Source: DAINBT01 sp036732785
GTDB lineage: Bacteria; Planctomycetota; Phycisphaerae; Sedimentisphaerales; SM23-30
NCBI GenBank assembly: GCA_964537505.1
Contig: CAZICK010000039.1
Coordinates: forward strand, 1-34,091
DNA: 34,091 nt
Direction of reading: 5' to 3'
Below, one piece after another: positions 7,721 to 17,155 of this stretch. Every line of letters starts with the position of its first letter. Within the stretch, counting starts at the first letter, position 1. The notes beneath the pieces are model-generated. The model was not told where the DNA came from. It searched no databases and was given only the letters and a program-made list of their open reading frames with translations. A program made the translations under genes and the position numbers.

Positions 7721-9121
7721 TCAGTTCGCTCCTACCAGCAGACATTTCATTCGGTTCATGTCCCGCAGGATCAACTTGTTGGCGGCGCAGGCCATCGGCC
7801 CCCACGAATCGGGTCCATCCAGAACCTGGGCCTCGGCTAATTGTTGATAACCATCGGGTTTCGCCTCGATAAGTCGCAGCAGTCCATGATCGTCCATAGC
7901 ATAGATCATGCCGTCGGCAATCGTAAATGGACCGATACCAAATTTGTGATCGCTGCCACTGGTCCATATCACGTTTCCGCTGAGGTCCAGGCAGACCATT
8001 TGTTCGTCAGGACGAACTCCATAAATGTAACCTTCAAATAAAATCGGAGTATGCTGAGCAGCTCCAAAAATTTCCGGTTCGAGGTGGAACAGCGTTTCCA
8101 CCTGGAAGCCATTCCCCTGGGCATCTTCGATTAATTGCACCATCATACTGCCTTTGTTATAGCCGGCTGAGAGGAATATCCGTCCGTCTCCTATAATCAG
8201 TGGCGATGGCGTGTTGATACGCAGCTTCCATTCGGTGGTTTGCCACAAAACTTTTCCGTTTTCCGCCGAAACGCCCACCACGCCGCCACTGCCGCAGTAA
8301 ACAAACATTCGCTGTCCGTTGTATTCCATTGGCATTATGGACGAATGGGTCATCTTCCATTTGTCAGGGTTGGGTGTTTGCCAGATAATTTCACCGGTAG
8401 CGCAATCGACAGCTATCATCAGTGCCGAGCCGGCCGGTGCGATTATCGCTGTTTGGCGGTCGATTATGGGGCACTGTCCGGCGTACCACATTGGCACTTC
8501 GCTGCCGAATTGCTTTACCAGGTCCATAGCCCAATAAAACTGACCCGTCTGTGAGTCGAGACAGATCACATGGCATTTGGGTCCTAACGACACAACGTAC
8601 TTGTCGGTCACCGCCGGGACAGTACGTGACATTCCGTGGTTACGCTTGACTTTAACCGGATAGGAATACTGCCAGATGTCCATGCCGTCCGCCAGCGACA
8701 AACACCGCAATACATCCGCTTGGCGATCCCGGTAATAATCGAGAACATACACCCTGCCGTTTAAGACTGCTGCGCCGGCGTAACCTTCGCCCACTTCGAT
8801 ATCCCATAAAAGTCCCGGTCCGTCTTGCGGCCATTGCGTGGCCAGGCGTACCGTCTCATCTGTGAAAACAGCATCGGAATTTTCACCGCGAAAACGCGGC
8901 CACAAACCGTCCATCTCAGCCGGTGTGCCATCGAACTGCCGCAGCGTTCCCTCGAACACGTTGGAGTATTCCTCCTCAATCGCCTGTCCAACTCGTCCGT
9001 CAGTTCCCGAAACGCGTTCCTGCAGGTCAGCCGGTGAATCAGCATACCATAGAAACAGGCATAAGATCCCTGCTATGCCCGCAACAGATGGGATCAATTT
9101 TGCAATGGCGAATTTTTTCAT
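7721..9121 (-). CDS. PQQ-like (BamB/WD40-like) beta-propeller protein, membrane anchored
   Basis: A 466-residue protein with a hydrophobic N-terminal anchor (about residues 9-26), then a linker, then a propeller that opens with L-W-P-R-F-R-G at about 73-79. Blade repeats of the type G-R-V-Y-V-L-D and C-L-D...T-G-x-x-x-W recur to the C-terminus. The family is often annotated PQQ-binding-like, but nothing here shows a quinone dehydrogenase; a scaffold or sensor role like BamB is equally likely. It starts seven bases after the end of the permease gene, so it is very probably translated with the ABC transporter and may act on the periplasmic side of that complex. The cargo is unknown. Confidence 0.8.
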   Translation of the reverse strand: MKKFAIAKLIPSVAGIAGILCLFLWYADSPADLQERVSGTDGRVGQAIEEEYSNVFEGTLRQFDGTPAEMDGLWPRFRGENSDAVFTDETVRLATQWPQDGPGLLWDIEVGEGYAGAAVLNGRVYVLDYYRDRQADVLRCLSLADGMDIWQYSYPVKVKRNHGMSRTVPAVTDKYVVSLGPKCHVICLDSQTGQFYWAMDLVKQFGSEVPMWYAGQCPIIDRQTAIIAPAGSALMIAVDCATGEIIWQTPNPDKWKMTHSSIMPMEYNGQRMFVYCGSGGVVGVSAENGKVLWQTTEWKLRINTPSPLIIGDGRIFLSAGYNKGSMMVQLIEDAQGNGFQVETLFHLEPEIFGAAQHTPILFEGYIYGVRPDEQMVCLDLSGNVIWTSGSDHKFGIGPFTIADGMIYAMDDHGLLRLIEAKPDGYQQLAEAQVLDGPDSWGPMACAANKLILRDMNRMKCLLVGAN

Positions 9122-9128
9122 GTCTCGA

Positions 9129-12100
9129 TTATTCGTTTCTTAACCCTTGCATCGGATCGCCGCGCAGGGCCAAGACCGCTGCCAGCCATGTCCACATTAT
9201 ACCACTGAATGCTATGGCTACAAGTGTAAACGCCAGTGAAAGCCATGGTATCTGTTCGCCCGCCTGGCGCAGGGCCGGTAGTATCGCTACCAATGCCGCC
9301 CCGATGCCGCATATCAGTCCGAGCAACAGGGGTGTGCAGTGCTCGTATAGAATCAGACGCCTCAGTGTCGGCCGATCAAATCCGACTGCCCGTAACATCG
9401 CAAACTCGCCGCGGCGTTCCAAAACGTTACGCAATACCACCAACCCGATCGCCACACTGCCGAGCAGCAGTCCCAAACCACCCAGTACCTGGAATATTGA
9501 CAGGTAGGTGCTTTCTACCGCATAAAAAGCGGCAAGTTTTTTCCCTGTGGGGCTTAGTGACAGGGCTACGTTACGCAACGCCCGCGAAAGTGTCTGGGAA
9601 ACCCTGCCGGTGGCATCGGCAGGGGCGTCTATAAGGAACATTCGGTACCCTTCCTCGGAAGGAAACCGCCTGATAAATGTGTTCTCATCGATCAGAAGAC
9701 TTCCCTGCAGAATCGAGTTTTTTATTGCCCCGACCAGGCGAATCCTGAAGCTGATCCCATGCTCGTCCGTAAAAGTGAGGTCATCCCCAACCGATTTACC
9801 CAAAGCCCATTTAATGGTTGCCGCATCGGCAATCGCAGGGACTACATTGTCGCCGTAGTTTTGCTCCAACAGCAACCAGGGCGTCTGCGTCAATGAGTTG
9901 TCGATCGTTTCGAGAAAGGTAAACGCCTTACGCTGGTGTAGTTGTTCGGGCTGGACGGCCAACAATTGTGGTGTTTGCGGGCGGTTGAGGTTTAGGCAAC
10001 TGGCGTCATCTCCATCACGGAGTCGCAAATGAACCACTTTTACGTCTTTCAAATCGGCTGCTTCCAAACCGAAAGCTTTTTGTCCCTGACTGCTGTTGAG
10101 GTCGTAATAAACCGCAAGTGTCGCCTCGCCCATCAGGGCGAACCCGCCGGTGCCTGATGAGCGTTTTTCACCATCTTTCAGCAGGTCGCGGCGATTAGCA
10201 CCCACAGCGACAACAATAAAAACTCCACAAGCCAGCAATGCCACTATCGCCAAACTGCGAGACCGCCGCCGCGTACAGTTCCGCAAAGCCAGAGACGGTA
10301 AGGTCAATAGTTTCTTACCGGCGATGACTGCCAACCGATTTAACAGAGTCGCGACCATACCCAGCATTGCCAACAGCAGTAGTCCGCCTGCCCCGAAAAA
10401 CGCTCCCGCACCAGGGCCGGTCGTCCCCAGCAGTGTCACCGCTGCGATACCCGCGATAACTGCAATCCACAGGCCGGTTTTACGTTTGCCGAGGTTTGTT
10501 ACAGACTGGTCTGACAAAAAGCTCGTGTCGTCCGAAAGCAACCGACGCGGCCTGTAGCGCCCCTGATGGCGCAATGTCAACTGCATCGCTGACAGCGCGG
10601 CCAGTATTCCAGCGACGCAGCCGATTACAAGTGTTGTTGGTTGCGCATGAAAATAGATGATCGAGCTTCCGATCGCGTCACGCCAGACCGTCGTCAGGCC
10701 GCCGAGCATCGCACGCGTGTACAACAAGCCGGCGCCGGCGCCGGCGATCGCTCCCAGCAGGGCGAGCGCGGCTCCTTCCATCAGCAGTAGCATCCGCACT
10801 CGTCTGGCGGAAAACCCAACTGCCAATAAAGTTCCCATCTCTTCGCTGCGCTGTTCGATACCCAGGACAAACAGCAGCCCCGTCAGAAGCAATGCTGCCA
10901 CGATCAGAAAAAAACTGAATCCCAGAAAAAGCCATTCGAAATCCATGGCTTCACTGCTTGCCTGGTAAGCTCGACTGCGCACCGGTTGAAAGTAGAATCC
11001 TGACTGTTGCGGATCCAGTTTTTGTAATATGGCGCTTTCGATTTTATCCCGGCTATTATTCGTCAGCGGATAACGCAGGGCTGTCAAATTACCAAACCGG
11101 TTGGACCACATTTGCTGTCCGGCGGCAAGAGTGACAAACGCCTTGGGAGTTCCTCGGAAGGTCTTCCAATAGTCCTGGTCCTTATCACGGATTTTTTTCA
11201 GATCGATAGAAATACCTGGCTGCCAATCGCGGCAGTTTTCTACGTCTGACAGACCCGCAAAATCCGGCATCAATTCCCGATCGGCTGCTATGCCTTCCAT
11301 TGCCACTACGGCGCGAACACGAAACCTGTTTGTCTGCTCTTTGAGCTTGCGCATAGGGCCATCCACAAAATAAGTCAGTTCGATAACGTCACCGACTTTG
11401 GCCTGCAGATCCTCTTTGAGCCATTCGTTGATAATTATTTCATCGTCGCTCATATCCGGTGGAATAACGCCGGCGATATACTGCGAGTTTCCCATGGCTG
11501 TGATTATTGAGTATGGCGTGGTCCGGTCGCCGAGGCGAATCTCGTTAACGAAATAGCTCAGTATTCCGACAGGTTGGAGATTGCCGGCGGTCGCAGCTTC
11601 GACAAGAGGCTTATCGAGAAATATTCGATCACAGCGCAGCTCGATTACGTTTTGCTCGCTTAGTTCGCGTAACTGTATGTTCCCGTCAGCCAGTCGCCAG
11701 TGACATTTGACAGCGGCATTTGCGTTTTCTATGGAGAGCTTATTGCCGGCATTGTCACCGAGCAAAAGCATATTGGCTCGGCCCGCCAGGTCAACTTCTT
11801 CTCCAAAAACGGCAATATCCACATAAGCGTTGAGCGGTGCTGTCTGATTGGCGGCAAGGCTGAAGCGACCGAAATCGGCATCGCAAACAATGACGCTGAC
11901 TTTCAATCGCATAGCTGCTGAATTATCAGTTGCTGTTGACAGCACCGCATCGCGAGGCAACAGGCTGGGTTTGGTTACCCGCAGCACTACCTCATCCCCC
12001 CGGCTGGCGCCAAGCTGCTGAGCTAACGGCTCGCTTAAAATAATTTCGTTCTCTCCAATATCGAAAACATTACCACCTGGCCCCATCTTCCAGAACCGCT

Positions 12101-12437
12101 CATCCACGCCCAGGACTTCGACGCGGCCGGCCTGTCTGGAACCATCGCTGTTAGAAACCAATCCCCGTAACGCCAGTACGTCCGCGGAGTTGGTATTAAG
12201 CTCCCTGGCCAACTCGTCCGTAAGAGATGCGCGGAAAAAGCGATTTTGTCCCAACATTGCCAGTTTGGTTTGTCCCAGGCGTGAAAGGGCTGTGTTTCGC
12301 AGGCTGTAGCGCACCGAGTCGCCCACTACCAACGCCCCGACCAAAACTGAGGTGCTTACCGCTACGGCCAACAGCACACTCACATTAGTGTGTCGGTAGA
12401 AACGTAAACTTCTCCTGAAAAGCGTCCAGATTGTCAT
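9129..12437 (-). CDS. Large FtsX/MacB-type ABC transporter permease
   Basis: A 1102-residue membrane protein. A first transmembrane helix (about 18-40) is followed by a very large extracytoplasmic domain (about 41-500). An FtsX core of three helices follows (about 505-640), with the typical coupling sequence E-M-G-T-L-L-A-V-G-F. Then come a further group of helices (about 680-765), a second extracytoplasmic domain (about 770-975) and a second FtsX core (about 980-1090) with F-A-M-L-R-A-V-G-F. It ends G-L-R-N-E, the usual FtsX-family tail. The doubled FtsX layout resembles LolC/E-like or MacB-like mechanotransmission transporters fused into one chain rather than a channel. It overlaps the ATPase gene by four bases (ATGA), so the two form a transporter that probably moves lipids, lipoproteins or peptides at the envelope. 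A run of GCCGGC at 10729-10746 simply encodes Ala-Gly in a helix. Confidence 0.88.
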   Translation of the reverse strand: MTIWTLFRRSLRFYRHTNVSVLLAVAVSTSVLVGALVVGDSVRYSLRNTALSRLGQTKLAMLGQNRFFRASLTDELARELNTNSADVLALRGLVSNSDGSRQAGRVEVLGVDERFWKMGPGGNVFDIGENEIILSEPLAQQLGASRGDEVVLRVTKPSLLPRDAVLSTATDNSAAMRLKVSVIVCDADFGRFSLAANQTAPLNAYVDIAVFGEEVDLAGRANMLLLGDNAGNKLSIENANAAVKCHWRLADGNIQLRELSEQNVIELRCDRIFLDKPLVEAATAGNLQPVGILSYFVNEIRLGDRTTPYSIITAMGNSQYIAGVIPPDMSDDEIIINEWLKEDLQAKVGDVIELTYFVDGPMRKLKEQTNRFRVRAVVAMEGIAADRELMPDFAGLSDVENCRDWQPGISIDLKKIRDKDQDYWKTFRGTPKAFVTLAAGQQMWSNRFGNLTALRYPLTNNSRDKIESAILQKLDPQQSGFYFQPVRSRAYQASSEAMDFEWLFLGFSFFLIVAALLLTGLLFVLGIEQRSEEMGTLLAVGFSARRVRMLLLMEGAALALLGAIAGAGAGLLYTRAMLGGLTTVWRDAIGSSIIYFHAQPTTLVIGCVAGILAALSAMQLTLRHQGRYRPRRLLSDDTSFLSDQSVTNLGKRKTGLWIAVIAGIAAVTLLGTTGPGAGAFFGAGGLLLLAMLGMVATLLNRLAVIAGKKLLTLPSLALRNCTRRRSRSLAIVALLACGVFIVVAVGANRRDLLKDGEKRSSGTGGFALMGEATLAVYYDLNSSQGQKAFGLEAADLKDVKVVHLRLRDGDDASCLNLNRPQTPQLLAVQPEQLHQRKAFTFLETIDNSLTQTPWLLLEQNYGDNVVPAIADAATIKWALGKSVGDDLTFTDEHGISFRIRLVGAIKNSILQGSLLIDENTFIRRFPSEEGYRMFLIDAPADATGRVSQTLSRALRNVALSLSPTGKKLAAFYAVESTYLSIFQVLGGLGLLLGSVAIGLVVLRNVLERRGEFAMLRAVGFDRPTLRRLILYEHCTPLLLGLICGIGAALVAILPALRQAGEQIPWLSLAFTLVAIAFSGIMWTWLAAVLALRGDPMQGLRNE

Positions 12438-13120
12438 TGCCTTTTACCTGATAACAGCTTGCCGCCGGTCAGGGTCCATACCCGGTCCATGCGATCGGCC
12501 AATTCCATCGAGTGAGTTGCCACGATCAGTGTCACGTTTTCGTCCCGGTTAAGCTCGACCAGCAGTGCCATCAGCGTTTCCGAAGCGGTCCGATCCAGCG
12601 AGCCGGTCGGCTCATCAGCCAACAACAGTTTGGGACGGTTTATCAAGGCCCGTGCCACTGCCACACGTTGGCACTGGCCCACGGACAACTGTCCCGGCCG
12701 ATATCCCAGTCGCCGGCTCAGTCCAATTCGTTCCAACAACTGGTGCGCCCTTTCAACAGCGTTCTTATTGTTCGTCCTGGGAGTGGCCAGCGTTGGGACC
12801 AGAACATTTTCCAATACGGTGCATTGGGGCAGTAAGTGGTGCAACTGAAAAACAAAACCTATTTCCAGGTTACGAATCGCCGCCAATTCCACTTCGCTAA
12901 GTTGACCGAGGTCTCTCCCATCCAGCAGTACTTCTCCGGCGCTGGGCCGGTCCAGCGCTCCGATAATGTTGAGAAGCGTACTCTTACCTGAACCGGAAGG
13001 GCCCGTAATAGCTGCCGAGTCTCCCTTTTCGATATGCCATGATATGTCTTTGAGTACGTAATCCGGTTCCTGTTGGGGGGCGGTATCATAGCGCTTGCAT
13101 ACGTTTGTCAGTTCAAGCAT
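12434..13120 (-). CDS. ABC transporter ATP-binding protein (MacB/LolD type)
   Basis: A 228-residue ATPase that powers the permease encoded directly downstream. Walker A is G-P-S-G-S-G-K-S-T at 40-48, the Q-loop glutamine is at 92, Walker B is L-L-L-A-D-E at 165-170, and the switch histidine is at 203. The signature motif reads L-S-V-G-Q (145-149) followed by Cys150 instead of the usual L-S-G-G-Q-Q. The M-L-E-L-T-N-V start and overall length are typical of the MacB/LolD/FtsE group. Its TGA overlaps the permease ATG. It follows the glycosyltransferase gene by 60 bp. Confidence 0.93.
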   Translation of the reverse strand: MLELTNVCKRYDTAPQQEPDYVLKDISWHIEKGDSAAITGPSGSGKSTLLNIIGALDRPSAGEVLLDGRDLGQLSEVELAAIRNLEIGFVFQLHHLLPQCTVLENVLVPTLATPRTNNKNAVERAHQLLERIGLSRRLGYRPGQLSVGQCQRVAVARALINRPKLLLADEPTGSLDRTASETLMALLVELNRDENVTLIVATHSMELADRMDRVWTLTGGKLLSGKRQ

Positions 13121-13180
13121 TTTTGGTTATTCTCCGCAACATTTTTCTGCGACATGACGCCGGCGTCAAAAGGATTGTGG

Positions 13181-14491
13181 TTAATCATTTTCTTTTGTCT
13201 TCAGGAGGGAGTCAAAAACCTCTATAAGACTCTGCCCTGTTTTTTTGATGCTGAATTTTTCGATCACGGTTTTTCGGCCGTGTTTTCCTAACTGGTTTGC
13301 GTAATTGACATCGAGCAGTAATGGCTCCAGGGCGGCGGCTAAAGCGTCGGCTGTATCGGATTTTGTGAGTATCATACCATCACCAATAGCCCGATGCAAT
13401 TCCGTAAAGACTCCGACAGGCGGTTGAACTACCGGGACGCCGGCCGCCAACGCTTCCAGCACATATAGCCCACAGGCCGGGCCGCGCCTTTCCGGTACGG
13501 AAAGCACCGTCAACGATTGCAGAAAGATACGTCGGAATGCCTGGTCGAAACCGGTCAGAAACTCTACCTCGCCGGTTAGTCCCTGGGCCTTTATTTTGTC
13601 TTGTATTTCGCGGATATAGGAATTGTCGTTTACGGTTTTTCCGCCGGCGATACGCAGCTTGACTTGACCGAATTGCTTACGGTTATGTTTGAGCGTCAGG
13701 AACGCTTCAACCAGCGTATCAAGCCCTTTTTCCCGACACATCCGGGACAGATATCCGATTGTCGGTGTTTTTGGTCGCGGTCCGGGCGGGACGGAGGCTT
13801 CGGCTGAGATCCCCGCCGGTATGACTTTTATGCGTTCTTTTTGCAGCCCCAGTTTTTCTTGAATTACATTGGCATAGTATTCACTTACCGAAACGAACAT
13901 ATCTATATCCGCGGCGCGTTGGGATATTGTCTCCCAAACCAGCTTTTGCCGGGGTTCCGGCAGAACATCGATAAACTCGTCTTCATCCTGGAGCAGGCAT
14001 ACCACCGGGACTCTCAGCGTTTGCTTGAGACGTCGTGCCAATCCTGACAACAGGATATTCGACAGAAGAATCACGTCAGGTTTATCGATACCTTTGAGCC
14101 AGTCAACCAGTCGTTCCAACTCCTTTGCCTGGCGACCTTCTTCACCGCGAAGCATCGACAGTGTCGTATCGGCCAGATCACCGGCGTTCGTCATTCCTGC
14201 CAGCCGTGCCGCCCAATTCAGAATTCGGGGTCGATCTAATAAACAATCTATTCGACGCGACGTTCGACGGAACAGAGACATCTTTTGTTGGAGATAAACA
14301 TTTACGCCGCCGTAAAATATTTCCGACACATCACCCGAACCCATATCTTCGTGTGGTAACGGCAGATACAGTGGAACTATCAGGGCGTCGTGACCCTGCC
14401 GACGCCATTCTTTTACTATTGCCGCATCGCGCACGCAGTTTTCACAATAGAAATTATTTCCCGAACCTGGAGTAATCTGTACTATTCTCAT
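13181..14491 (-). CDS. GT4-family glycosyltransferase
   Basis: A 436-residue GT-B fold glycosyltransferase. The N-terminal Rossmann half begins M-R-I-V-Q-I-T-P-G-S-G. The C-terminal donor-binding half carries I-G-Y-L-S-R-M-C-R-E-K-G-L-D and the E-x7-E type motif in P-E-R-R-G-P-A-C-G-L-Y-V-L-E-A-L-A. It would transfer a sugar from a nucleotide donor at the cytoplasmic face. The start at 14491 is chosen because its ATG shares ATGA with the stop of the preceding PQQ-like gene and begins exactly at the family N-terminus; a longer upstream reading is spurious. Unusual for GT4 are the paired cysteines C-E-N-C near residues 16-19. Placement between a propeller protein and an ABC transporter suggests that a glycosylated envelope component is made and exported by this operon. 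Confidence 0.87.
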   Translation of the reverse strand: MRIVQITPGSGNNFYCENCVRDAAIVKEWRRQGHDALIVPLYLPLPHEDMGSGDVSEIFYGGVNVYLQQKMSLFRRTSRRIDCLLDRPRILNWAARLAGMTNAGDLADTTLSMLRGEEGRQAKELERLVDWLKGIDKPDVILLSNILLSGLARRLKQTLRVPVVCLLQDEDEFIDVLPEPRQKLVWETISQRAADIDMFVSVSEYYANVIQEKLGLQKERIKVIPAGISAEASVPPGPRPKTPTIGYLSRMCREKGLDTLVEAFLTLKHNRKQFGQVKLRIAGGKTVNDNSYIREIQDKIKAQGLTGEVEFLTGFDQAFRRIFLQSLTVLSVPERRGPACGLYVLEALAAGVPVVQPPVGVFTELHRAIGDGMILTKSDTADALAAALEPLLLDVNYANQLGKHGRKTVIEKFSIKKTGQSLIEVFDSLLKTKEND

Positions 14492-15690
14492 TTTGGGCCA
14501 AATCCGTACAAGTAACCGTCTTCCGCGCCGACAATCACCATGCCGCCAGCAAGTGCCGGTGATGACGTTATCGCTGCGCCTATTTCGAACGACCATATTT
14601 CCTTGCGTTCGGAAAGGCTCACCATATACAACCGCCCGTCACCCGAGCCGAACACTACTTTGTTCTGGCAGATGACCGGGCAACTATCGATCTGGCCGGC
14701 GGTACTAAAGGTCCACAAAATCTCACCGTTGCTGCGGTCCAGACAGTATAAATTTTTGTCTCTCGAACCGACAATTATCTGCCTTGGGCCGACTGCCGCC
14801 GAGGCGTAAAACGGATCGCCCTGGTTTTTGTAGTCCCATACGACCCGGCCGGTAACAAGGTCTCTGCAAAGAAAGGTGTCTTCATAGTTGCCGACATAAA
14901 CCAGTCCGTCCGCCAGGGCCGGTGAGCTTGCGATATAGGCGCCGGCCTCGATCTGGTTTATTTCTTTGCCGTCGCCGACCGAAACGACGTGGATTATGGC
15001 ATCGCAGCCGCCGAAAACTACCATGCCGTCACTGACCGCTGGGGTGCCGTTAATGTAGCTGTCGCTTTCGTATGTCCATACTTTTTCGCCGGTTGCCGAA
15101 TCCACGCAGTGCAGTATGTTGTCGTAGCTGCCAACCAGAATCCATGTTTTGTCGCGTTTGGGCGGCCGAAACCAGTTTGCCGAGCCGACAATCTTGCCGG
15201 CTGTTTTGTATTTCCATTTGAGCTTACCGGTTTCCGCATAGAGAGCGTACAAATACGTATCCAGTGAGCCGGCGATGACCATATCATCTATCACGCAGGG
15301 CGGTGCTTCGACAGCGTCTTCTGTTTGGAAAGACCATATTTCCTGCCTGGTTTTCTGGTCAATCGCATATATCTTGCCGTCCCCGGACCCGACAAAAACC
15401 CGCCCGCCGCTGATTACCGCGGAAGATTGAATTTCGCCTTGCGTCTTGAATTTCCACAACAGTTCCAGGCGATCACCCAGGCTGCCTGGGGCAACACCGT
15501 TCAGTTCGGGTCCGCCACGGAAAATGGGCCAACTGCCGTCAAACGCATCTTCTCGCCCGGCGGTTCCACCTGATACGTTTTCGCTACCCACGTTTTTGGG
15601 CCAGGTGGCCATAAATCCCCAGAAAATTCCACCCACGACAATGGCCGAGAGCATAATCACGGCTAATACCTTGTACGATATCGTCTTCAT
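14488..15690 (-). CDS. PQQ-like (BamB-like) beta-propeller protein, first gene of the envelope operon
   Basis: A 400-residue protein with an N-terminal membrane anchor or signal (about residues 8-29), then a linker, then S-W-P-I-F-R-G-G-P-E-L-N-G near 53-65, the variant opening motif of this planctomycete family. The propeller that follows is very regular, with blades of the form G-x-V-F-V-G-S-G-D-G-K-I-Y-A-I-D...G-E-I-L-W-T-F. It is expected to be periplasmic and to act by protein binding. The stop overlaps the start of the glycosyltransferase by four bases. The gene heads the six-gene minus-strand operon and is divergent from another PQQ-like gene. Confidence 0.83.
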   Translation of the reverse strand: MKTISYKVLAVIMLSAIVVGGIFWGFMATWPKNVGSENVSGGTAGREDAFDGSWPIFRGGPELNGVAPGSLGDRLELLWKFKTQGEIQSSAVISGGRVFVGSGDGKIYAIDQKTRQEIWSFQTEDAVEAPPCVIDDMVIAGSLDTYLYALYAETGKLKWKYKTAGKIVGSANWFRPPKRDKTWILVGSYDNILHCVDSATGEKVWTYESDSYINGTPAVSDGMVVFGGCDAIIHVVSVGDGKEINQIEAGAYIASSPALADGLVYVGNYEDTFLCRDLVTGRVVWDYKNQGDPFYASAAVGPRQIIVGSRDKNLYCLDRSNGEILWTFSTAGQIDSCPVICQNKVVFGSGDGRLYMVSLSERKEIWSFEIGAAITSSPALAGGMVIVGAEDGYLYGFGPK

Positions 15691-15737
15691 AACACAACAT
15701 TATTTCCGGATTTTACTGCAAAATCAACCATGCCATG

Positions 15738-15765
15738 TTGACATAACAGATAATCTGGATATACT
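15738..15765 (+). promoter_or_regulatory. Candidate sigma-70 promoter for the divergent PQQ-like gene
   Basis: TTGACA at 15738-15743 is followed after 16 bp by TATACT at 15760-15765. Transcription would begin near 15772, leaving a leader of about 95 nt before the GTG start at 15867. Confidence 0.6.
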
Positions 15766-15866
15766 GATAAAGTACACTAATGGACGTTACGTTGAAAAAA
15801 CACGTAAAATTACGGAGTACTGTTTACAAGAGTTATGTTATCAGATTATATGGAGGTTTTCCTGCC

Positions 15867-17114
15867 GTGGCCAATGTTAAAAGCACAATTATGGCGGTTT
15901 TGGTCGTTTTATTGGTTGTTTCGACTATCCAGGCGAGCGATTGGCCCCAGTTTCGCGGCCCCAACCGCGATGGGAAATCCACCGAAACCGGGCTTCTGAA
16001 GAAATGGCCCGAAGGCGGTCCAAAATTACTGTGGTCAGTGGATGGCTTAGGGGAGGGATATTCTTCGATCGCCGTGGCCGGGGGGCTTGTCTATACAACC
16101 GGTATGATCGAGAAGGAGGGGGTCCTTTTCGCCTATGACCTCGATGGTAAGTTGAAATGGAAAAAAACCTATGGCCCGGAATGGCGGGCAAGCACGCCCG
16201 GCACGCGGGCCGCGCCCACCGTTGAGGATGGCAGGCTGTACCTGATCAGCGGGGAGGGAGCGGTATTTTGCTTTGACGCCAAGACGAGTGAAAGAATCTG
16301 GACCGTTGACGCTAAAGAAAAATTCGAAGGGCAAAAAACCAGTTGGGGTATTTCTGAGTCGGCCCTGATCGTTGGGGACAATGTTATTTGCACTCCGGGC
16401 GGTAAAGATATCGCTATGGTAGCACTGAACAAATTGAACGGCCAGACCGTCTGGACCAGTAAAGGATTAAGCGAAGAATCCTCTTACTGTTCGCCTATTC
16501 TGATTGAAAGAGGCTCACGCAAACTCATTGTGAACATGCTGGCGGAGTCGGTGGTCGGGTTGGATGCCGGGACCGGAGAGGTACTATGGAAAGAAAAAGA
16601 ATTCGGGGTAAAAGCCATCAATCCCGTTTCACCTGTTTATTATGACGGTTGTGTTTACAGCACCAGTGGATATGACGATGGTGGCATGATGCTCCAGCTT
16701 TCACCGGACGGTGCCAAAGTGACCCGCAAATGGGACGATAAGACTCTGGACATTCATCATGGTGGAGCCGTATTGGTAGATGGTTACATTTACGGGGCCA
16801 ACTGGAAAGAAAACCCCAAAGGCGACTGGGTCTGTCTCGACTGGAACACTGGAAAAGTTATTTACGAAACCAAATGGAACGGGAACAAAGGTCAGATCAT
16901 TTACGCTGACGGCATGTTATACTGTTATGACGAAAATACCGGCGATGTTGCTTTGGTGCCGGCGACTTCCACCGGGTTTAAACCGGTCAGTTCTTTTAAT
17001 ATCCCTTCCGGCGGAAAGAAAAACAAGCACTGGGCACATCCGGCAATATCCGACGGCCGGCTCTACATTCGATATGTCGATACCTTAAGGGTTTACGATA
17101 TAAAACGCGAATAG
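15867..17114 (+). CDS. Secreted PQQ-like beta-propeller protein
   Basis: A 415-residue exported protein. GTG at 15867 is preferred over an earlier ATG because TGGAGG lies ten bases upstream and the resulting N-terminus is a clean signal peptide (hydrophobic core about residues 8-19, cleavage after I-Q-A at about 23). The mature protein opens D-W-P-Q-F-R-G-P-N-R-D-G, the hallmark of the large planctomycete PQQ-like family, followed by W-P-E-G-G-P-K-L-L-W and seven or eight propeller blades. The substrate or partner is unknown. The gene stands alone with its own promoter. It converges on the terpene cyclase gene with only 11 bp between stops. Confidence 0.85.
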   Translation: MANVKSTIMAVLVVLLVVSTIQASDWPQFRGPNRDGKSTETGLLKKWPEGGPKLLWSVDGLGEGYSSIAVAGGLVYTTGMIEKEGVLFAYDLDGKLKWKKTYGPEWRASTPGTRAAPTVEDGRLYLISGEGAVFCFDAKTSERIWTVDAKEKFEGQKTSWGISESALIVGDNVICTPGGKDIAMVALNKLNGQTVWTSKGLSEESSYCSPILIERGSRKLIVNMLAESVVGLDAGTGEVLWKEKEFGVKAINPVSPVYYDGCVYSTSGYDDGGMMLQLSPDGAKVTRKWDDKTLDIHHGGAVLVDGYIYGANWKENPKGDWVCLDWNTGKVIYETKWNGNKGQIIYADGMLYCYDENTGDVALVPATSTGFKPVSSFNIPSGGKKNKHWAHPAISDGRLYIRYVDTLRVYDIKRE

Positions 17115-17116
17115 CC

Positions 17117-17155
17117 GATAGTTGTCTATCCACTATCCGTTATCCACTGGCAACT
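17117..17155. repeat. TATCCACT-type short repeat cluster at the 3' end of the terpenoid operon
   Basis: GATAGTTGTC (17117-17126), TATCCACT (17127-17134) and TATCCACTGGCAAC (17141-17154) lie together. Nearly the same words recur near the operon promoter: TATCCACT at 25436-25443, and TATCCACTGACAAC plus GACAACTATC at 25536-25553. The copy here encodes the last residues of the cyclase (C-Q-W-I-T-D-S-G) and its stop. Confidence 0.5.

Noticed and set aside
10729..10749. GCCGGC repeat as a regulatory or recombination site
   Set aside because: It lies inside the permease gene and simply encodes alternating Ala and Gly of a transmembrane helix.
12434..13120. L-S-V-G-Q-C signature as a dead ATPase
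   Set aside because: L-S-V-G-Q is, to my knowledge, a tolerated variant, and Walker A, Walker B, Q-loop and H-loop are intact, so the ATPase is probably active.
13181..14596. Longer glycosyltransferase start at 14596
   Set aside because: The extra 35 residues are Arg-rich antisense-like sequence overlapping the PQQ-like gene; ATG at 14491 with an ATGA overlap fits the family start.
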